From assembly GCA_963822695.1 (NCBI GenBank), contig CAWGJH010000033.1, forward strand, positions 310,001 through 374,000: a stretch of DNA of 64,000 nt. The letters run 5' to 3'. Below are positions 8,816 through 17,761 of this stretch, in pieces. Each line of letters starts with the position of its first letter. Positions within the stretch are counted from its first letter, which is position 1. This DNA is from GCA-003244245 sp963822695 (GTDB lineage: Bacteria > Actinomycetota > Actinomycetes > Mycobacteriales > Pseudonocardiaceae). The notes under the pieces were generated by a model. The model ran no database searches and was not told where the DNA came from. It saw nothing but the letters and a program-made list of their open reading frames with translations. The position numbers were made by a program, and so were the translations under genes.

Positions 8816-8990
8816 TGGCGCTCACCCTCACCAGCCCGGCCTTCGCCACCAACGCGTCCAGTCCGGTACACCTGTGATAGCGACAACGTGTCACCAGCCG
8901 CTGGCATGGTCGGAGGTACCGGAGGGCACCGCGGAGTTGGTCCTGCTTTTCGAAGATCCTGACGGCCCCGGGAGGCACCCAACATTAAGC
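8816..8990 (+). pseudogene. Relic of a YbhB/YbcL-type PEBP-family gene
   Basis: The DNA reads MALTLTSPAFATNASSPV, shifts frame to RYTCDSDNVSP, and shifts again to QPLAWSEVPEGTAELVLLFE then DPDGPGRHPT. Joined together these are the first 50 or so residues of a phosphatidylethanolamine-binding (Raf-kinase-inhibitor-like) protein, including the DPD-P ligand-site segment. The remaining two thirds of the gene are missing. Two frameshifts plus truncation make this a dead fragment, lying directly behind the EspG-like gene. Confidence 0.75.
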
Positions 8991-9144
8991 GGACCGGCCA
9001 ATTTCCGTGAGGGTGGCGGGAGACTCCCGGGTGGGCAGTTACTCTGAGTGGCTGGACACCGCTTCCATGCCGCGACAACACTGGGAGTAGCGACCGGCAG
9101 CCGAACCAGCTGGCACCAACGACCACCACCATCAATGAGGAGCG

Positions 9145-9429
9145 ATGACCGACCACGAGCCCATGGCGGACAGCGGGTGCGGGGAACCGGGGCTATCCCA
9201 GGAACTTCGAGACGCGCTCACCCTGCTGCGTGACCGCAGCGACAACGACAACTTCCGTACTCTGGTCGATGACGTGCTGGCCGGGCGGTGCAGCCTTGTC
9301 GAGGCATCCGGCACGGCAGCGTTCAGCGACGTGGTCTTCGGAAGTAAAGAAGCACCAGCGCCCTGCGCCACGGCATGCGCCAGCTGCTCCGGGGTGTGCG
9401 CAGCTCTCCGCAGCTACTCGAGCCAGTAA
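9145..9429 (+). CDS. Small protein of unknown function
   Basis: Ninety-four residues from an ATG with a clear GAGGAG site 5 bases upstream. The first 60 residues are acidic and helical (LSQELRDALTLLRDRSDNDN, FRTLVDDVLAGRCSLVEA), which looks like a real small domain. The end is Cys/Ala-rich (CATACASCSGVC) and may be a product of drift after a frameshift. No family recognised. It lies downstream of the EspG-like operon but beyond the PEBP relic, so a functional link is uncertain. Confidence 0.5.
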   Translation: MTDHEPMADSGCGEPGLSQELRDALTLLRDRSDNDNFRTLVDDVLAGRCSLVEASGTAAFSDVVFGSKEAPAPCATACASCSGVCAALRSYSSQ

Positions 9430-9453
9430 TATGTCGCTGCGGTGGGGCGGCTG

Positions 9454-10011
9454 TCATTGCTGGTGGGACCCGGCCTCCTCCGCCAGAGCTTCAAGACCAT
9501 ACCGCGCCACGTGCTCCGCATTGTCTGGGTCGATGGTGCGGATGCCGTCACGCTTGAGTCGTTCGTTGATAGCAGACAGGTTATTGCGCACCGTCTCCTT
9601 CTCAGCTTCCGTGGTCTTACCTCGATGCGGCTTGCCCGCATGCTCCAGAGTCGAGTAGTCCAGCTTGTCGATGACTGGCGCTGGGGCTGACCGAGCTTGC
9701 TTGCGGGGCGGATACGCCGGTTCCGCTCGCCGGATAACGTCCGCCATATCCATGCCGCCGGCAAGCTTGTTGAACGCTTCGAGCTCCATCGTGACCGCTT
9801 CCGGCTCTGCCCCGTCACCGTGGTAGAGCTTGAGACTGACGACGCTCAGCGCACTCGTTCGCATGGACTCAACCTCGTCTTTCCCAGCCTCGATCTCCAC
9901 AGGGCCATCGCCGAGAGCCGGGTGCTGTTCAACGACGATGCGTACCACAGCGTCGCCGTCTTCGATGATCTTATTGGTCAAATCCGAGAAGCGAACCATA
10001 CGTTGCGCCAT
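9454..10011 (-). CDS. Unrecognised 185-residue cytosolic protein
   Basis: Starts at ATG 10011 (MAQRMVRFSDLT); a GGAGGAGAGG stretch lies 10-20 bases upstream, and longer starts (TTG at 10092) lack support. The N-terminal 90 residues look like a compact alpha/beta domain (VVRIVVEQHPALGDGPVEIE, SVVSLKLYHGDG). A Lys/Arg-rich linker with PRKQARSAP follows, and the C-terminus carries HAGKPHRGKTTEAEKETVR and RTIDPDNAEHVARYGLEAL. Overall composition fits a nucleic-acid-associated or regulatory protein, but no family can be named. It is convergent with the small gene at 9145-9429. Confidence 0.6.
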   Translation of the reverse strand: MAQRMVRFSDLTNKIIEDGDAVVRIVVEQHPALGDGPVEIEAGKDEVESMRTSALSVVSLKLYHGDGAEPEAVTMELEAFNKLAGGMDMADVIRRAEPAYPPRKQARSAPAPVIDKLDYSTLEHAGKPHRGKTTEAEKETVRNNLSAINERLKRDGIRTIDPDNAEHVARYGLEALAEEAGSHQQ

Positions 10012-10264
10012 GGTGTGCTGCACCTCTCCTCCGTGGAACAGACTTCGGTGGATGTTATCACCAGCGAAGAATGTTTCACGAGTACCCCCCAAGTGCCCCC
10101 GCGATAATCTAATCGTGGTGTTGTGGATAGTCCGGGTAATGAGCTTGGTGTTGATCCTTCGGTAACGAAGCCGCCCCGGGGAGCCCGCTAGCGATCCTGG
10201 TCAGGGCCGGTGTCCAGCCCCGCCCGAATACTTGTGCGCGGACCCGGGCGCTAGGGTGCCGCGC

Positions 10265-13006
10265 GTGCTGCTCGACCACCGCCGCCCTGCGGTATTCCTG
10301 CCCGCCGATCCGCCCCGCGAGGGACGGCTGGCGCTCTACGGCGAGGGCCCGGACGAGATCGAAATCGCGCTGCCCGCGGGGCGCACCATCAGGCGAAAGA
10401 CGGTGCCCGCCCGGCTGGTCCCGATCGGCGACGCGCTGCCCGAGCTGCTCGCCCTGCCCCGAGAGGGTACCGACCCCGCGCTCGCCGCGTGGGCGACCGC
10501 GGCGACGGCCGGGGTCGGGCTGGTCGCGCGGGGACGCCTGCTGCCCACCTCCACCCCCGCCGGATACGGCGCCTGGCGGGCCGGGCCGCTGGACCCCGCC
10601 GACGCCCGGTGGCTGGCCGAGCTCACCGCCGCGATGCCCGCGCACGCTCACGCGCTGCCCGTCGCGGGAGCCGGCCCGCTGCGGGTCCACTCGCCGCAGG
10701 CGCTGGTCCGGGCCCTATGGGACGCGATCGCCGACGTCACCGTCCGCACCGCCGCCGCGGCACGGACCACCACGGCACCCGCCTTCGCCGCCCGCGAGCC
10801 CGTCGAAACCGGAGAACTGGCCGGGTGGCTCGCCGAGACCGACGCGGCGCTGACCGCTGGCGCCCGCACGGTCCTGCGGGTCGAGCCGCCCGGCAAGCCC
10901 GATGAGCCCTTCGCCGGGGTGCTCGCGCTGCGCAGTGTCGCCGATCCCAGCCTCACCCTGGACGTCGCCGACCTCTGGGACGCCCCAGCGGCCGTCCTGG
11001 CCAGGCTCGGTGCGCAGGCCGAGGCCGACCTGCTACTCGCCCTGCGCCGGGGAGCCCGGGCCTGGCCACCGCTGGCCCCGGTGCTGCGCGCGGCCACCCC
11101 CACCGAGGTGTCACTGGACGACGACGCGATCGCTGATCTGCTCGACACCGGCAACGAGGTCCTCGGCGGCGCGGGCATCGAGGTGCGCTGGCCCGCCGAG
11201 CTGCTCGGTGAGGGCCCCACGCTGCGCGCCACCGCCGCCACCCCCACGCCGGCCTCGGCGGCCAAGAGCACCTTCGGGCTCGACGACCTGCTGGAGTTCC
11301 AGTGGCAGGTCACCGTCTGTGGGGAGGTCCTCAGCGACGAGGAGGTCGCCGCACTGGCCGAAGCCAAACGGCCGGTGGTGCGGCTCCGCGGCCGGTGGGT
11401 GCGAGTGGATCCCGAGTTGCTGGAGCGGTTGCGCCGGCGCCGCACCCGGCGGGTGACCGGCATCGAGGCCCTCGCCGCCGCGCTTACCGGCACCCTGACC
11501 GTCGACGGCGAGACCGTGGAGTTCCGCCCGGACACGCCGCTGGCCGAGCTGATCGAGCGACTCACCGCGGCGGAAAACAACGATCTGGCGCCGCCCGAGG
11601 GGCTTGACGCCACTCTGCGCCCCTATCAGCTGCGTGGGCTGGCGTGGCTGGCGCAGATGTGCGACCTCGGGCTGGGCGGCTGCCTCGCCGACGACATGGG
11701 GCTGGGCAAGACCGTCCAGCTCATCGCGCTGCACCTGCACCGCCGCCCCCTGCACGCCGGACCGACGCTGGTGGTCTGCCCGACGTCGCTGCTGGGCAAC
11801 TGGCACCGCGAGCTGGCCCGGTTCGCGCCCAGCGTGCCGGTCCGGCGCTACCACGGCGGGGACCGGCACCTGGAGCAGGTAGCGGACGACGAGGTCGTGC
11901 TGGCAAGCTACGGGGTGGTGCGCCGGGACCGGCCCCACCTCGCAGCGCTGACCTGGGGTCTGGTGGTGGCCGACGAGGCGCAGCACGCCAAGAACCCGCT
12001 GTCGCGCACCGCGCGGGAGCTGCGGGCGATCCCGTCGGCGACCCGGGTGGCGCTGACCGGCACTCCGGTGGAGAACCGGCTCACCGAGCTGTGGTCGGTG
12101 CTGGACTGGACCACCCCGGGGTTGCTGGGCCGGCTGGAAGACTTCCGCCGCACCGTCGCGGTACCCGTCGAGCGCTACCGCGACCCCGACGCGACAGCCG
12201 CGCTCTCCCGCCTGGTGCGGCCGTTCCTGCTGCGCCGGCGCAAGTCCGACCCCGGCATCGCCCCCGAGTTGCCAGCCAAGGTCGAGACCGACCGGGTCGT
12301 TGCGCTGACCACCGAGCAAGCCACCCTCTATGAAGCCGTGGTGCGCGAGACGATGGCACAGATCGAGGCGGCCGAGGGGATCGCGCGGCGCGGGATGGTG
12401 CTCGGGCTGCTCACCGCGCTCAAGCAGATCTGCAACCACCCCGCGCAGTACCTGCACGAGGACGGCCCGCTGCCGAGCCGCTCCGGCAAGCTCACCGCCC
12501 TGGACGAGTTGCTCGACGTCATCCTCGATGAAGGTGACTCGGTGTTGGTGTTCAGCCAGTACGTGCAGATGTGCCGCCTCGTGCAGGCCCACCTGGCCGT
12601 CCGTGGGGTGCCGACGCTGTTCCTGCATGGCGGGGTCACCGCGCAGCGCCGCGAGCAGATGGTGGCCGATTTCCAGGACGGCGCGGCGCCGGTGCTGCTG
12701 CTGTCGATCAAAGCGGGCGGTGTCGGGCTGAACCTCACCCAGGCCAGCCACGTGATCCACTACGACCGCTGGTGGAACCCGGCGGTGGAGGACCAGGCCA
12801 CCGACCGCGCCTACCGGATCGGGCAGCAGCGTGCCGTGCAGGTGCACAAGCTGGTCACCGAGGGGACCGTCGAGGACCGGATCGCCACCCTGCTGTCCAC
12901 CAAGCGGGAACTGGCCGACGCGGTCGTCGGCGCCGGGGAGAGCTGGATCACTGAGCTGTCCAACACCGAGCTGGCTGACCTGGTCCGCCTGGGTAGCCCG
13001 TCATGA
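10265..13006 (+). CDS. SNF2/RapA-type helicase-like ATPase
   Basis: About 913 residues from GTG 10265 (an upstream TTG or GTG is possible). An N-terminal accessory region of about 440 residues precedes the SNF2 motor: motif I DDMGLGKT near 475, Ia VVCPTSLLGNW, II DEAQ near 568, III LTGTPVENRL, a second RecA lobe with VFSQYVQM, V KAGGVGLNLT and VI QATDRAYRIGQ near 844. It is a double-stranded DNA translocase that remodels protein-DNA complexes, like mycobacterial HelZ. Its stop overlaps the start of a SWIM-finger gene, a pairing seen widely in actinobacteria, suggesting a joint complex. Confidence 0.9.
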   Translation: MLLDHRRPAVFLPADPPREGRLALYGEGPDEIEIALPAGRTIRRKTVPARLVPIGDALPELLALPREGTDPALAAWATAATAGVGLVARGRLLPTSTPAGYGAWRAGPLDPADARWLAELTAAMPAHAHALPVAGAGPLRVHSPQALVRALWDAIADVTVRTAAAARTTTAPAFAAREPVETGELAGWLAETDAALTAGARTVLRVEPPGKPDEPFAGVLALRSVADPSLTLDVADLWDAPAAVLARLGAQAEADLLLALRRGARAWPPLAPVLRAATPTEVSLDDDAIADLLDTGNEVLGGAGIEVRWPAELLGEGPTLRATAATPTPASAAKSTFGLDDLLEFQWQVTVCGEVLSDEEVAALAEAKRPVVRLRGRWVRVDPELLERLRRRRTRRVTGIEALAAALTGTLTVDGETVEFRPDTPLAELIERLTAAENNDLAPPEGLDATLRPYQLRGLAWLAQMCDLGLGGCLADDMGLGKTVQLIALHLHRRPLHAGPTLVVCPTSLLGNWHRELARFAPSVPVRRYHGGDRHLEQVADDEVVLASYGVVRRDRPHLAALTWGLVVADEAQHAKNPLSRTARELRAIPSATRVALTGTPVENRLTELWSVLDWTTPGLLGRLEDFRRTVAVPVERYRDPDATAALSRLVRPFLLRRRKSDPGIAPELPAKVETDRVVALTTEQATLYEAVVRETMAQIEAAEGIARRGMVLGLLTALKQICNHPAQYLHEDGPLPSRSGKLTALDELLDVILDEGDSVLVFSQYVQMCRLVQAHLAVRGVPTLFLHGGVTAQRREQMVADFQDGAAPVLLLSIKAGGVGLNLTQASHVIHYDRWWNPAVEDQATDRAYRIGQQRAVQVHKLVTEGTVEDRIATLLSTKRELADAVVGAGESWITELSNTELADLVRLGSPS

Positions 13007-14253
13007 CGTGGCAGCGCCAGCGCTGGGCCGCAACCGGTCCCGACCACCGGCCCCCGCCCGCCACCGGGCAGGGCAGCCGCCGGGGCTTCGGCGCGACCTG
13101 GTGGGGGACCGCGTGGTTGATCGCGCTCGAGGAGCGGGCCCGGCTGGACCCCAACCGGTTGTCCCGCGGCCGTGGTTACGCCCGCCGCGGCACGGTGGAG
13201 GCGCTGGAGATCATGCCTGGACTGGTGCGGGCGAACGTGCAGGGCAGCCGGGCCCAGCCCTACCAGGTGACGGTGCGGGTCCGGGAGCTCGACACCGCCG
13301 AGTGGGGCCGGGTACTCGACGCCGTCGCCGCCGAGCTCGGGCACACCGCGGCGCTGCTGGACGGGGAGTTGCCCCCCGCGGTCGCCGACGACGTCGCGGC
13401 CACCGGGCTTGATCTGCTGCCCGGCGCCGGCGAGATCCAGCCCCGCTGCTCCTGCCCGGACTGGGCGGACCCGTGCAAGCATGCCGCAGCGGTCTGCTAC
13501 CTGGTCGCCGACGCGCTGGACGCCGACCCGTTCGCGCTGCTGCGGCTGCGTGGGCGGGAGCGCGACGAGGTCCTCGCTGGGCTGCGGGCCCGCCGCCGGA
13601 CCAGCGTCGGGCTAGCTCCGGCGCTCGCGCCGCCGGTCGTCGATGAGGGTGTCCCGGCTCAGGAGGCCTACCAGCGGGTTGCGGCACCATTGCCCGCTCC
13701 GCCGCTGCCGCCGGCACGGCCCGGCCGGCCCGCGGTGCTGCCCGCCGACCCGCCGCCCAAGCTGCGCCGGGAGGACCTGGTGGCCCTGGCCGCTGACGCC
13801 GCAGCCCGCTGCCTCGAGCTCGCCAACGGCACCGGTGACGGCGGGCTGGCTCTGGACGAACGGCAAGACCTGGCCCGCCGTGGCGCCGCACTGCTCGGCC
13901 GCCCGGAGCAGCGCGGTCAGGAGTTCGGCGCGCTGGCCGCCGCTGCGGGTGTGCCCTCCCGCGAGTTGGCCTCAGACGCGATCGCCTGGCGGCATGGCGG
14001 TGACGGTGGTCTTGCGGTACTGCACGGTGACTGGCACCCCGACGCTGAGGCACTCGCCGAGGGCCGGCAAGCGCTGGATCGGTTCGGTCCGCCGGGCGTG
14101 ACCCGGGCCTGGCGTAACCGGTTCACCCGGGGCGCGGTGCAGCTCCGGCTCGGAACCGATGGGCAGTGGTACCGGCTGGTCCGCTCAGGCAGTGGCTGGG
14201 ACCTCGACGCCGCACCGGACCCCGACCCCGCTGCCCTGCTTGCCCGCCCCTGA
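13003..14253 (+). CDS. SWIM zinc-finger protein, partner of the SNF2 ATPase
   Basis: A 416-residue protein whose ATG overlaps the helicase stop (ATGA). The SWIM finger CSCPDWADPCKHAAAVCY (CxCx6CxH) is at about 148-165 and should bind one Zn2+. A conserved N-terminal region (FGATWWGTAWLIALEE, RLSRGRGYARRG) precedes it. After a Pro-rich linker (225-250) a helical C-terminal domain of unknown role follows. SWIM domains mediate DNA or protein contacts; here the coupling implies it targets or regulates the SNF2 motor. Confidence 0.85.
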   Translation: MTWQRQRWAATGPDHRPPPATGQGSRRGFGATWWGTAWLIALEERARLDPNRLSRGRGYARRGTVEALEIMPGLVRANVQGSRAQPYQVTVRVRELDTAEWGRVLDAVAAELGHTAALLDGELPPAVADDVAATGLDLLPGAGEIQPRCSCPDWADPCKHAAAVCYLVADALDADPFALLRLRGRERDEVLAGLRARRRTSVGLAPALAPPVVDEGVPAQEAYQRVAAPLPAPPLPPARPGRPAVLPADPPPKLRREDLVALAADAAARCLELANGTGDGGLALDERQDLARRGAALLGRPEQRGQEFGALAAAAGVPSRELASDAIAWRHGGDGGLAVLHGDWHPDAEALAEGRQALDRFGPPGVTRAWRNRFTRGAVQLRLGTDGQWYRLVRSGSGWDLDAAPDPDPAALLARP

Positions 14254-14315
14254 ACCGGTGAGCCGCAGCATCGTCGCCACCCGCGAAGGGTTGAGCCTCG
14301 CCTACGCTTCCTGAT

Positions 14316-15062
14316 GTGGAACCGCTGCTGGCGGCGCGCCAGTTCGTGGCTTTCGGGTTGTCGCACGGTGTGGTGATCGTGGTGCTCGTCGTGGTTGCGG
14401 CGGCGCTCGTCGTTCTTGGTCAACGGTATCGCGGCACTCCCCTCGGGCGGCGGTTGAGCCAGGTGTTAGCGCTGGTGTTCGCCGGATTCCTGGTGCCGGT
14501 GTGGCTCTACTGGCTGCTGCCCGGGCAGCAGGAGATCAAGTATTCGCTGCCATTGCAACTGTGTGACCTGGCAGCCATGGCCTCAGTGTGGGCATTGTGG
14601 TCGTATTCCTCAACGGCGTCCGCGCTGACCTACTTCTGGGGCCTGACGCTCACCTCGCAGGCTTTCGTCAGCCCGGAACTGACCGGTCCGGACTTCCCGT
14701 CGCTCCAGTTCCTGTCGTTCTTCGGCATGCACAGTTTGGTGCTGTGGACGGCGATCTATCTGACCTGGGGGGTCGGATTGCGGCCGGACTGGCGCAGTTA
14801 CCGGATTGCGGTCCTGGTCACGATCGGCTGGGCAGTGGTGATGTTCATGTTCAATGGCATCGCCGGCACCAACTACGGCTTTCTCAACACCAAACCGGTG
14901 GTGAAGTCACTGCTGGATGTGCTGGGTCCGTGGCCGTGGTACCTGCTTTCCGAACTGGTCCTCGGCACCGCGGTCTGGGCGCTGATCACCTGGCCATGGG
15001 TACGGCAGCAGGCCCCACGAAACGCCCACACCGCCGTGAGGACGTCCCGGTGGGGACGGTAA
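14316..15062 (+). CDS. YwaF/TIGR02206-type integral membrane protein
   Basis: A 248-residue protein with about seven membrane helices and the family landmarks YSLPLQLCDLAAM near 76-88, FFGMHS in the middle and GTNYGFLNTKP followed by LGPWPWYLL near 190-215. Start is GTG 14316; no strong ribosome binding site precedes it, so it may be translated from a leaderless or short-leader message. Family function is unknown (distantly TMEM164-like). It stands alone, 60 bases after the SWIM gene. Confidence 0.8.
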   Translation: MEPLLAARQFVAFGLSHGVVIVVLVVVAAALVVLGQRYRGTPLGRRLSQVLALVFAGFLVPVWLYWLLPGQQEIKYSLPLQLCDLAAMASVWALWSYSSTASALTYFWGLTLTSQAFVSPELTGPDFPSLQFLSFFGMHSLVLWTAIYLTWGVGLRPDWRSYRIAVLVTIGWAVVMFMFNGIAGTNYGFLNTKPVVKSLLDVLGPWPWYLLSELVLGTAVWALITWPWVRQQAPRNAHTAVRTSRWGR

Positions 15063-15111
15063 AGATCGCTCCAGACCCGTCGGTTGTGACGCTTTTTGCG
15101 ACACTGGCTCC

Positions 15112-15528
15112 GTGGACGATTCAGCACGGCTGCGAGTCACGTTTCCGTGTCAGCACAAAGACTGCCGGCGCGCGGCGGCGGTCGTCGAGGTGACCCGACG
15201 AGGGCAGCTGTACATCGACGCGGAGCAAGACATCATCTACCGGGTCTTTCCCCAGGCCCAGGGCACGCTCCGGATCACCGGCTTCCTGCCGTACACGAGT
15301 TTCCCCACCCGGGTACCCAACCTCACCGCGACCGTCGGCGCGGTCCGCACCATCGATGCGGCCGCGCTCCACGCGCTGGACCGGACCTGGGTCCCGTTCT
15401 ACTGCCACCAGTGTGACCGCTCGTTCTGCAGCGAGCATTGGGATCTCACCCCCACCTTCGGCTGGGGCTTCGACCACTACTCTGGCACCTGCCCGATCGG
15501 GCATCCACACTTCATCGATCACTGTTGA
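15112..15528 (+). CDS. Cysteine-rich, probably zinc-binding protein
   Basis: A 138-residue soluble protein from GTG 15112. An N-terminal CQHKDC pair (13-18) and a C-terminal FYCHQCDRSFCSEHW block (about 105-120) with a later CPIGH give a treble-clef or zinc-ribbon-like set of Cys/His ligands. Between them lies a beta-rich region. I do not recognise a named family. It follows the YwaF-like gene by 50 bases and could be co-transcribed with it. Confidence 0.6.
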   Translation: MDDSARLRVTFPCQHKDCRRAAAVVEVTRRGQLYIDAEQDIIYRVFPQAQGTLRITGFLPYTSFPTRVPNLTATVGAVRTIDAAALHALDRTWVPFYCHQCDRSFCSEHWDLTPTFGWGFDHYSGTCPIGHPHFIDHC

Positions 15529-15605
15529 TCACTTTGCCATTGTTGATCATTGGGCGTTGGCCGACACATGAGCTCGATGGCCGCGACGCAGTAGCGTCTG
15601 CGGTC

Positions 15606-16181
15606 ATGAACGAGGTAAGCCGGTTCGGCATCGTCGAGCTTGAGGACTTCCCGCCGGGCCTGCGGGAACGGGTCTGCGTGATCGCCGAGAAGTCCGGTTT
15701 CGTCCCCAACATCTTCCGTGGCCTGGCCCGGCGTCCCGCTGAGTTGCGGGCTTTTCTGGACTACCACGATGCGCTGATGGATTCCGACGACGGGCTGTCG
15801 AGGACCGAGCGGGAGCTGGTTGTGGTCGCCACGTCCGGAGCCAACCACTGCAGCTACTGCATCGTGGCGCACGGTGCGATCCTGCGGATCCGCGCCCGGG
15901 ACCCGCAACTTGCCGACTACGTGGCCAGCAATCCCTGGGCCGCTGCGCTGAACCCGCGGCAACGGGCCATCGTCAACCTCTCCCTGGTGATCGCAACCCG
16001 TTCAGCGGAGCTGTCCGAGCAGGACTTTCAGCGGGCCCGCGCCGCGGGGCTCTCCGATGACGAGATCTGGGACGTCGGAGCGATCACCGCGCTGTTCGCG
16101 ATGTCCAACCGGCTCGCGCACCTGATGGCGCTACGACCCAACGATGAGTTCTTCACGATGGGCCGCGTGCCGCGGTCGTGA
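15606..16181 (+). CDS. AhpD-like / carboxymuconolactone decarboxylase family protein
   Basis: A 191-residue all-helical protein. The redox motif HCSYCIVAH (CxxC then His) near residues 82-90 marks the peroxidase-related AhpD/CMD family, which reduces peroxides as a trimer or hexamer in the cytosol. SGFVPNIFRGLARRP at the N-terminus and GLSDDEIWDV at the C-terminus also fit. ATG 15606 begins the conserved part. Physiological substrate unknown. It is followed by about 300 bases without a gene before the dehydrogenase operon. Confidence 0.85.
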   Translation: MNEVSRFGIVELEDFPPGLRERVCVIAEKSGFVPNIFRGLARRPAELRAFLDYHDALMDSDDGLSRTERELVVVATSGANHCSYCIVAHGAILRIRARDPQLADYVASNPWAAALNPRQRAIVNLSLVIATRSAELSEQDFQRARAAGLSDDEIWDVGAITALFAMSNRLAHLMALRPNDEFFTMGRVPRS

Positions 16182-16489
16182 GTGGGGCTGATGCCATACC
16201 ATCCGAGCGAAGGAGGTGCTGAACGGCCGTTCGGGGCCACTGGGCCCATCCCCGGGGCCATCCTCGAGCCCAGCCCCGGGACATGGTGCCCAAGCGCCGC
16301 AAGGACGCCGCGCAGCCCTCCACCAGGCCCGTACTGTGTGACGATCGCCTCAGCCCGTGCCAGGATTGCGGGTGGAGTGATTTGTTAGCGTCGGCTCCTG
16401 CAGCGACCCACATCCCGGATCGCGCTGCGCGGGGACGTCGCCCCGTGTCCATCACAAGTGGAGCGAGGCGTAACAGCAAGGAGATGCCC
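16182..16489 (+). other. Intergenic leader of the dehydrogenase operon, no gene seen
   Basis: About 300 bases between the AhpD-like gene and the E1 alpha start. No coding frame here resembles a protein, and no riboswitch or palindromic operator stands out. It should hold the operon promoter. The only clear element is AAGGAG at 16478-16483, which serves as the ribosome binding site for the E1 alpha gene. Confidence 0.4.
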
Positions 16490-17761
16490 ATGCCGTCCCG
16501 CAAGCCCCCCTCATCTCGCTCCAACCCCGCGACTGGATCATCCATTGGCTCATCGATTGGGCCACCCCTGGGGGGCACCATCGTGGGTACCGCGATGGAC
16601 CTCGAGGGTCAGCACACCCCGCAGCAGGTGATCGCGGGACTACGCGCCACCAGCGAAGGTGAGAACCTGGTCCAGTTGCTCAACCCTGAGGGGCAGCGGG
16701 TCTCGCATCCGCAGTTCGACCTGGAGATCTCCCCAGCGGAGATCCAGTCACTGTATCGCGACATGGCGCTCGTCCGTCGGGCCGATCGGGAAGCCAAAGC
16801 CCTGCAGCGGCAGGGCGAGCTCGGTCTCTGGGCCCCACTGCTGGGCCAGGAGGCCGCACAGATCGGTGCTGGTCGCGCGATGGCGCCGCAGGACATGGCC
16901 TTCCCGTCCTACCGCGAGCACGGCGTCGCGTGGTGCCGAGGGGTGGATCCCACCGAGTTGTTCGGCATCTTCCGCGGCATCGACCAGGGCTCGTGGGATC
17001 CGATCAGCACCGGGTTTGCGCTGTACACCATCGTGATCGCCAATCAGTGCCTGCATGCCACCGGCTACGCGATGGGGCAGCGGCTGGACGGGAAGATCGG
17101 CGACGCCGAGAACGGTGAGGCCACGATCTGCTTCTTCGGCGACGGTGCCACCTCCCAGGGCGACGTGCACGAGGGCTTCGTCTGGGCCGCCGTCTACGAC
17201 GCCCCGGTGGTGTTCTTCTGCCAGAACAACCAGTGGGCGATCTCCGCATCGCTGGATCACCAGACCCGGGTGCCGCTGTATCGCCGGGCCCGCGGCTACG
17301 GCTTTCCCGGGATCCGGGTGGACGGCAACGACGTGCTGGCCACCCTGGCCGTCACCCGCTGGGCGCTGCGAGAGTGCCGCACCGGCAATGGCCCGGTGCT
17401 GATCGAGGCGTGCACCTACCGGATGGACGCACACACCACCTCCGACGACCCGACGCGCTACCGGCTCGCCGACGAGTTGGAGGAATGGAAGCTCAAGGAT
17501 CCCCTTGAACGGGTCCGGGTGCACCTGCTGCGAGAGGGACTAGCGGCGTCGGAGTTCTTCGACGGCGTGGCCGCCGAGGCCGACGAGCTGGCCGTCCGGC
17601 TCCGTCACTACTGTACTTCGATGCCTGCCCCGGGTCCGGAGCGGATCTTCTCGGAGGTCTACGCCGAACCGTCGCCCCCGCTCGACGCGGCCCGTGACGA
17701 CCACCTGGCTTACCTCGCGTCGTTCACCGACGCCAGCGACTCCCCCGGCGGTACGTACTGA
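16490..17761 (+). CDS. bkdA: 2-oxoacid dehydrogenase E1 alpha subunit (branched-chain type)
   Basis: About 423 residues from ATG 16490, chosen because AAGGAG ends 6 bases upstream; ATG 16484 abuts the site. After a Ser/Gly/Ile-rich, partly repetitive N-terminal arm (GSSIGSSIG) the E1 alpha fold begins. The thiamine diphosphate motif GDGATSQGDVHEG ending in NN is at about 217-246. With E1 beta it decarboxylates a 2-oxoacid and transfers the acyl group to lipoyl-E2. Sequence and gene order match the mycobacterial BkdABC complex, so branched-chain oxoacids are the likely substrate, but pyruvate cannot be excluded. Confidence 0.9.
   Translation: MPSRKPPSSRSNPATGSSIGSSIGPPLGGTIVGTAMDLEGQHTPQQVIAGLRATSEGENLVQLLNPEGQRVSHPQFDLEISPAEIQSLYRDMALVRRADREAKALQRQGELGLWAPLLGQEAAQIGAGRAMAPQDMAFPSYREHGVAWCRGVDPTELFGIFRGIDQGSWDPISTGFALYTIVIANQCLHATGYAMGQRLDGKIGDAENGEATICFFGDGATSQGDVHEGFVWAAVYDAPVVFFCQNNQWAISASLDHQTRVPLYRRARGYGFPGIRVDGNDVLATLAVTRWALRECRTGNGPVLIEACTYRMDAHTTSDDPTRYRLADELEEWKLKDPLERVRVHLLREGLAASEFFDGVAAEADELAVRLRHYCTSMPAPGPERIFSEVYAEPSPPLDAARDDHLAYLASFTDASDSPGGTY

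Noticed and set aside
11111..12847. 578-codon minus-strand frame opposite the SNF2 gene
   Set aside because: Lies fully over SNF2 motor motifs on the plus strand and its translation has no domain or normal composition.
10265..14253. SNF2-SWIM pair as an anti-phage system (DISARM-like)
   Set aside because: No methyltransferase, PLD or DUF1998 partner is present, and this pair is widespread as a housekeeping-type unit in actinobacteria.
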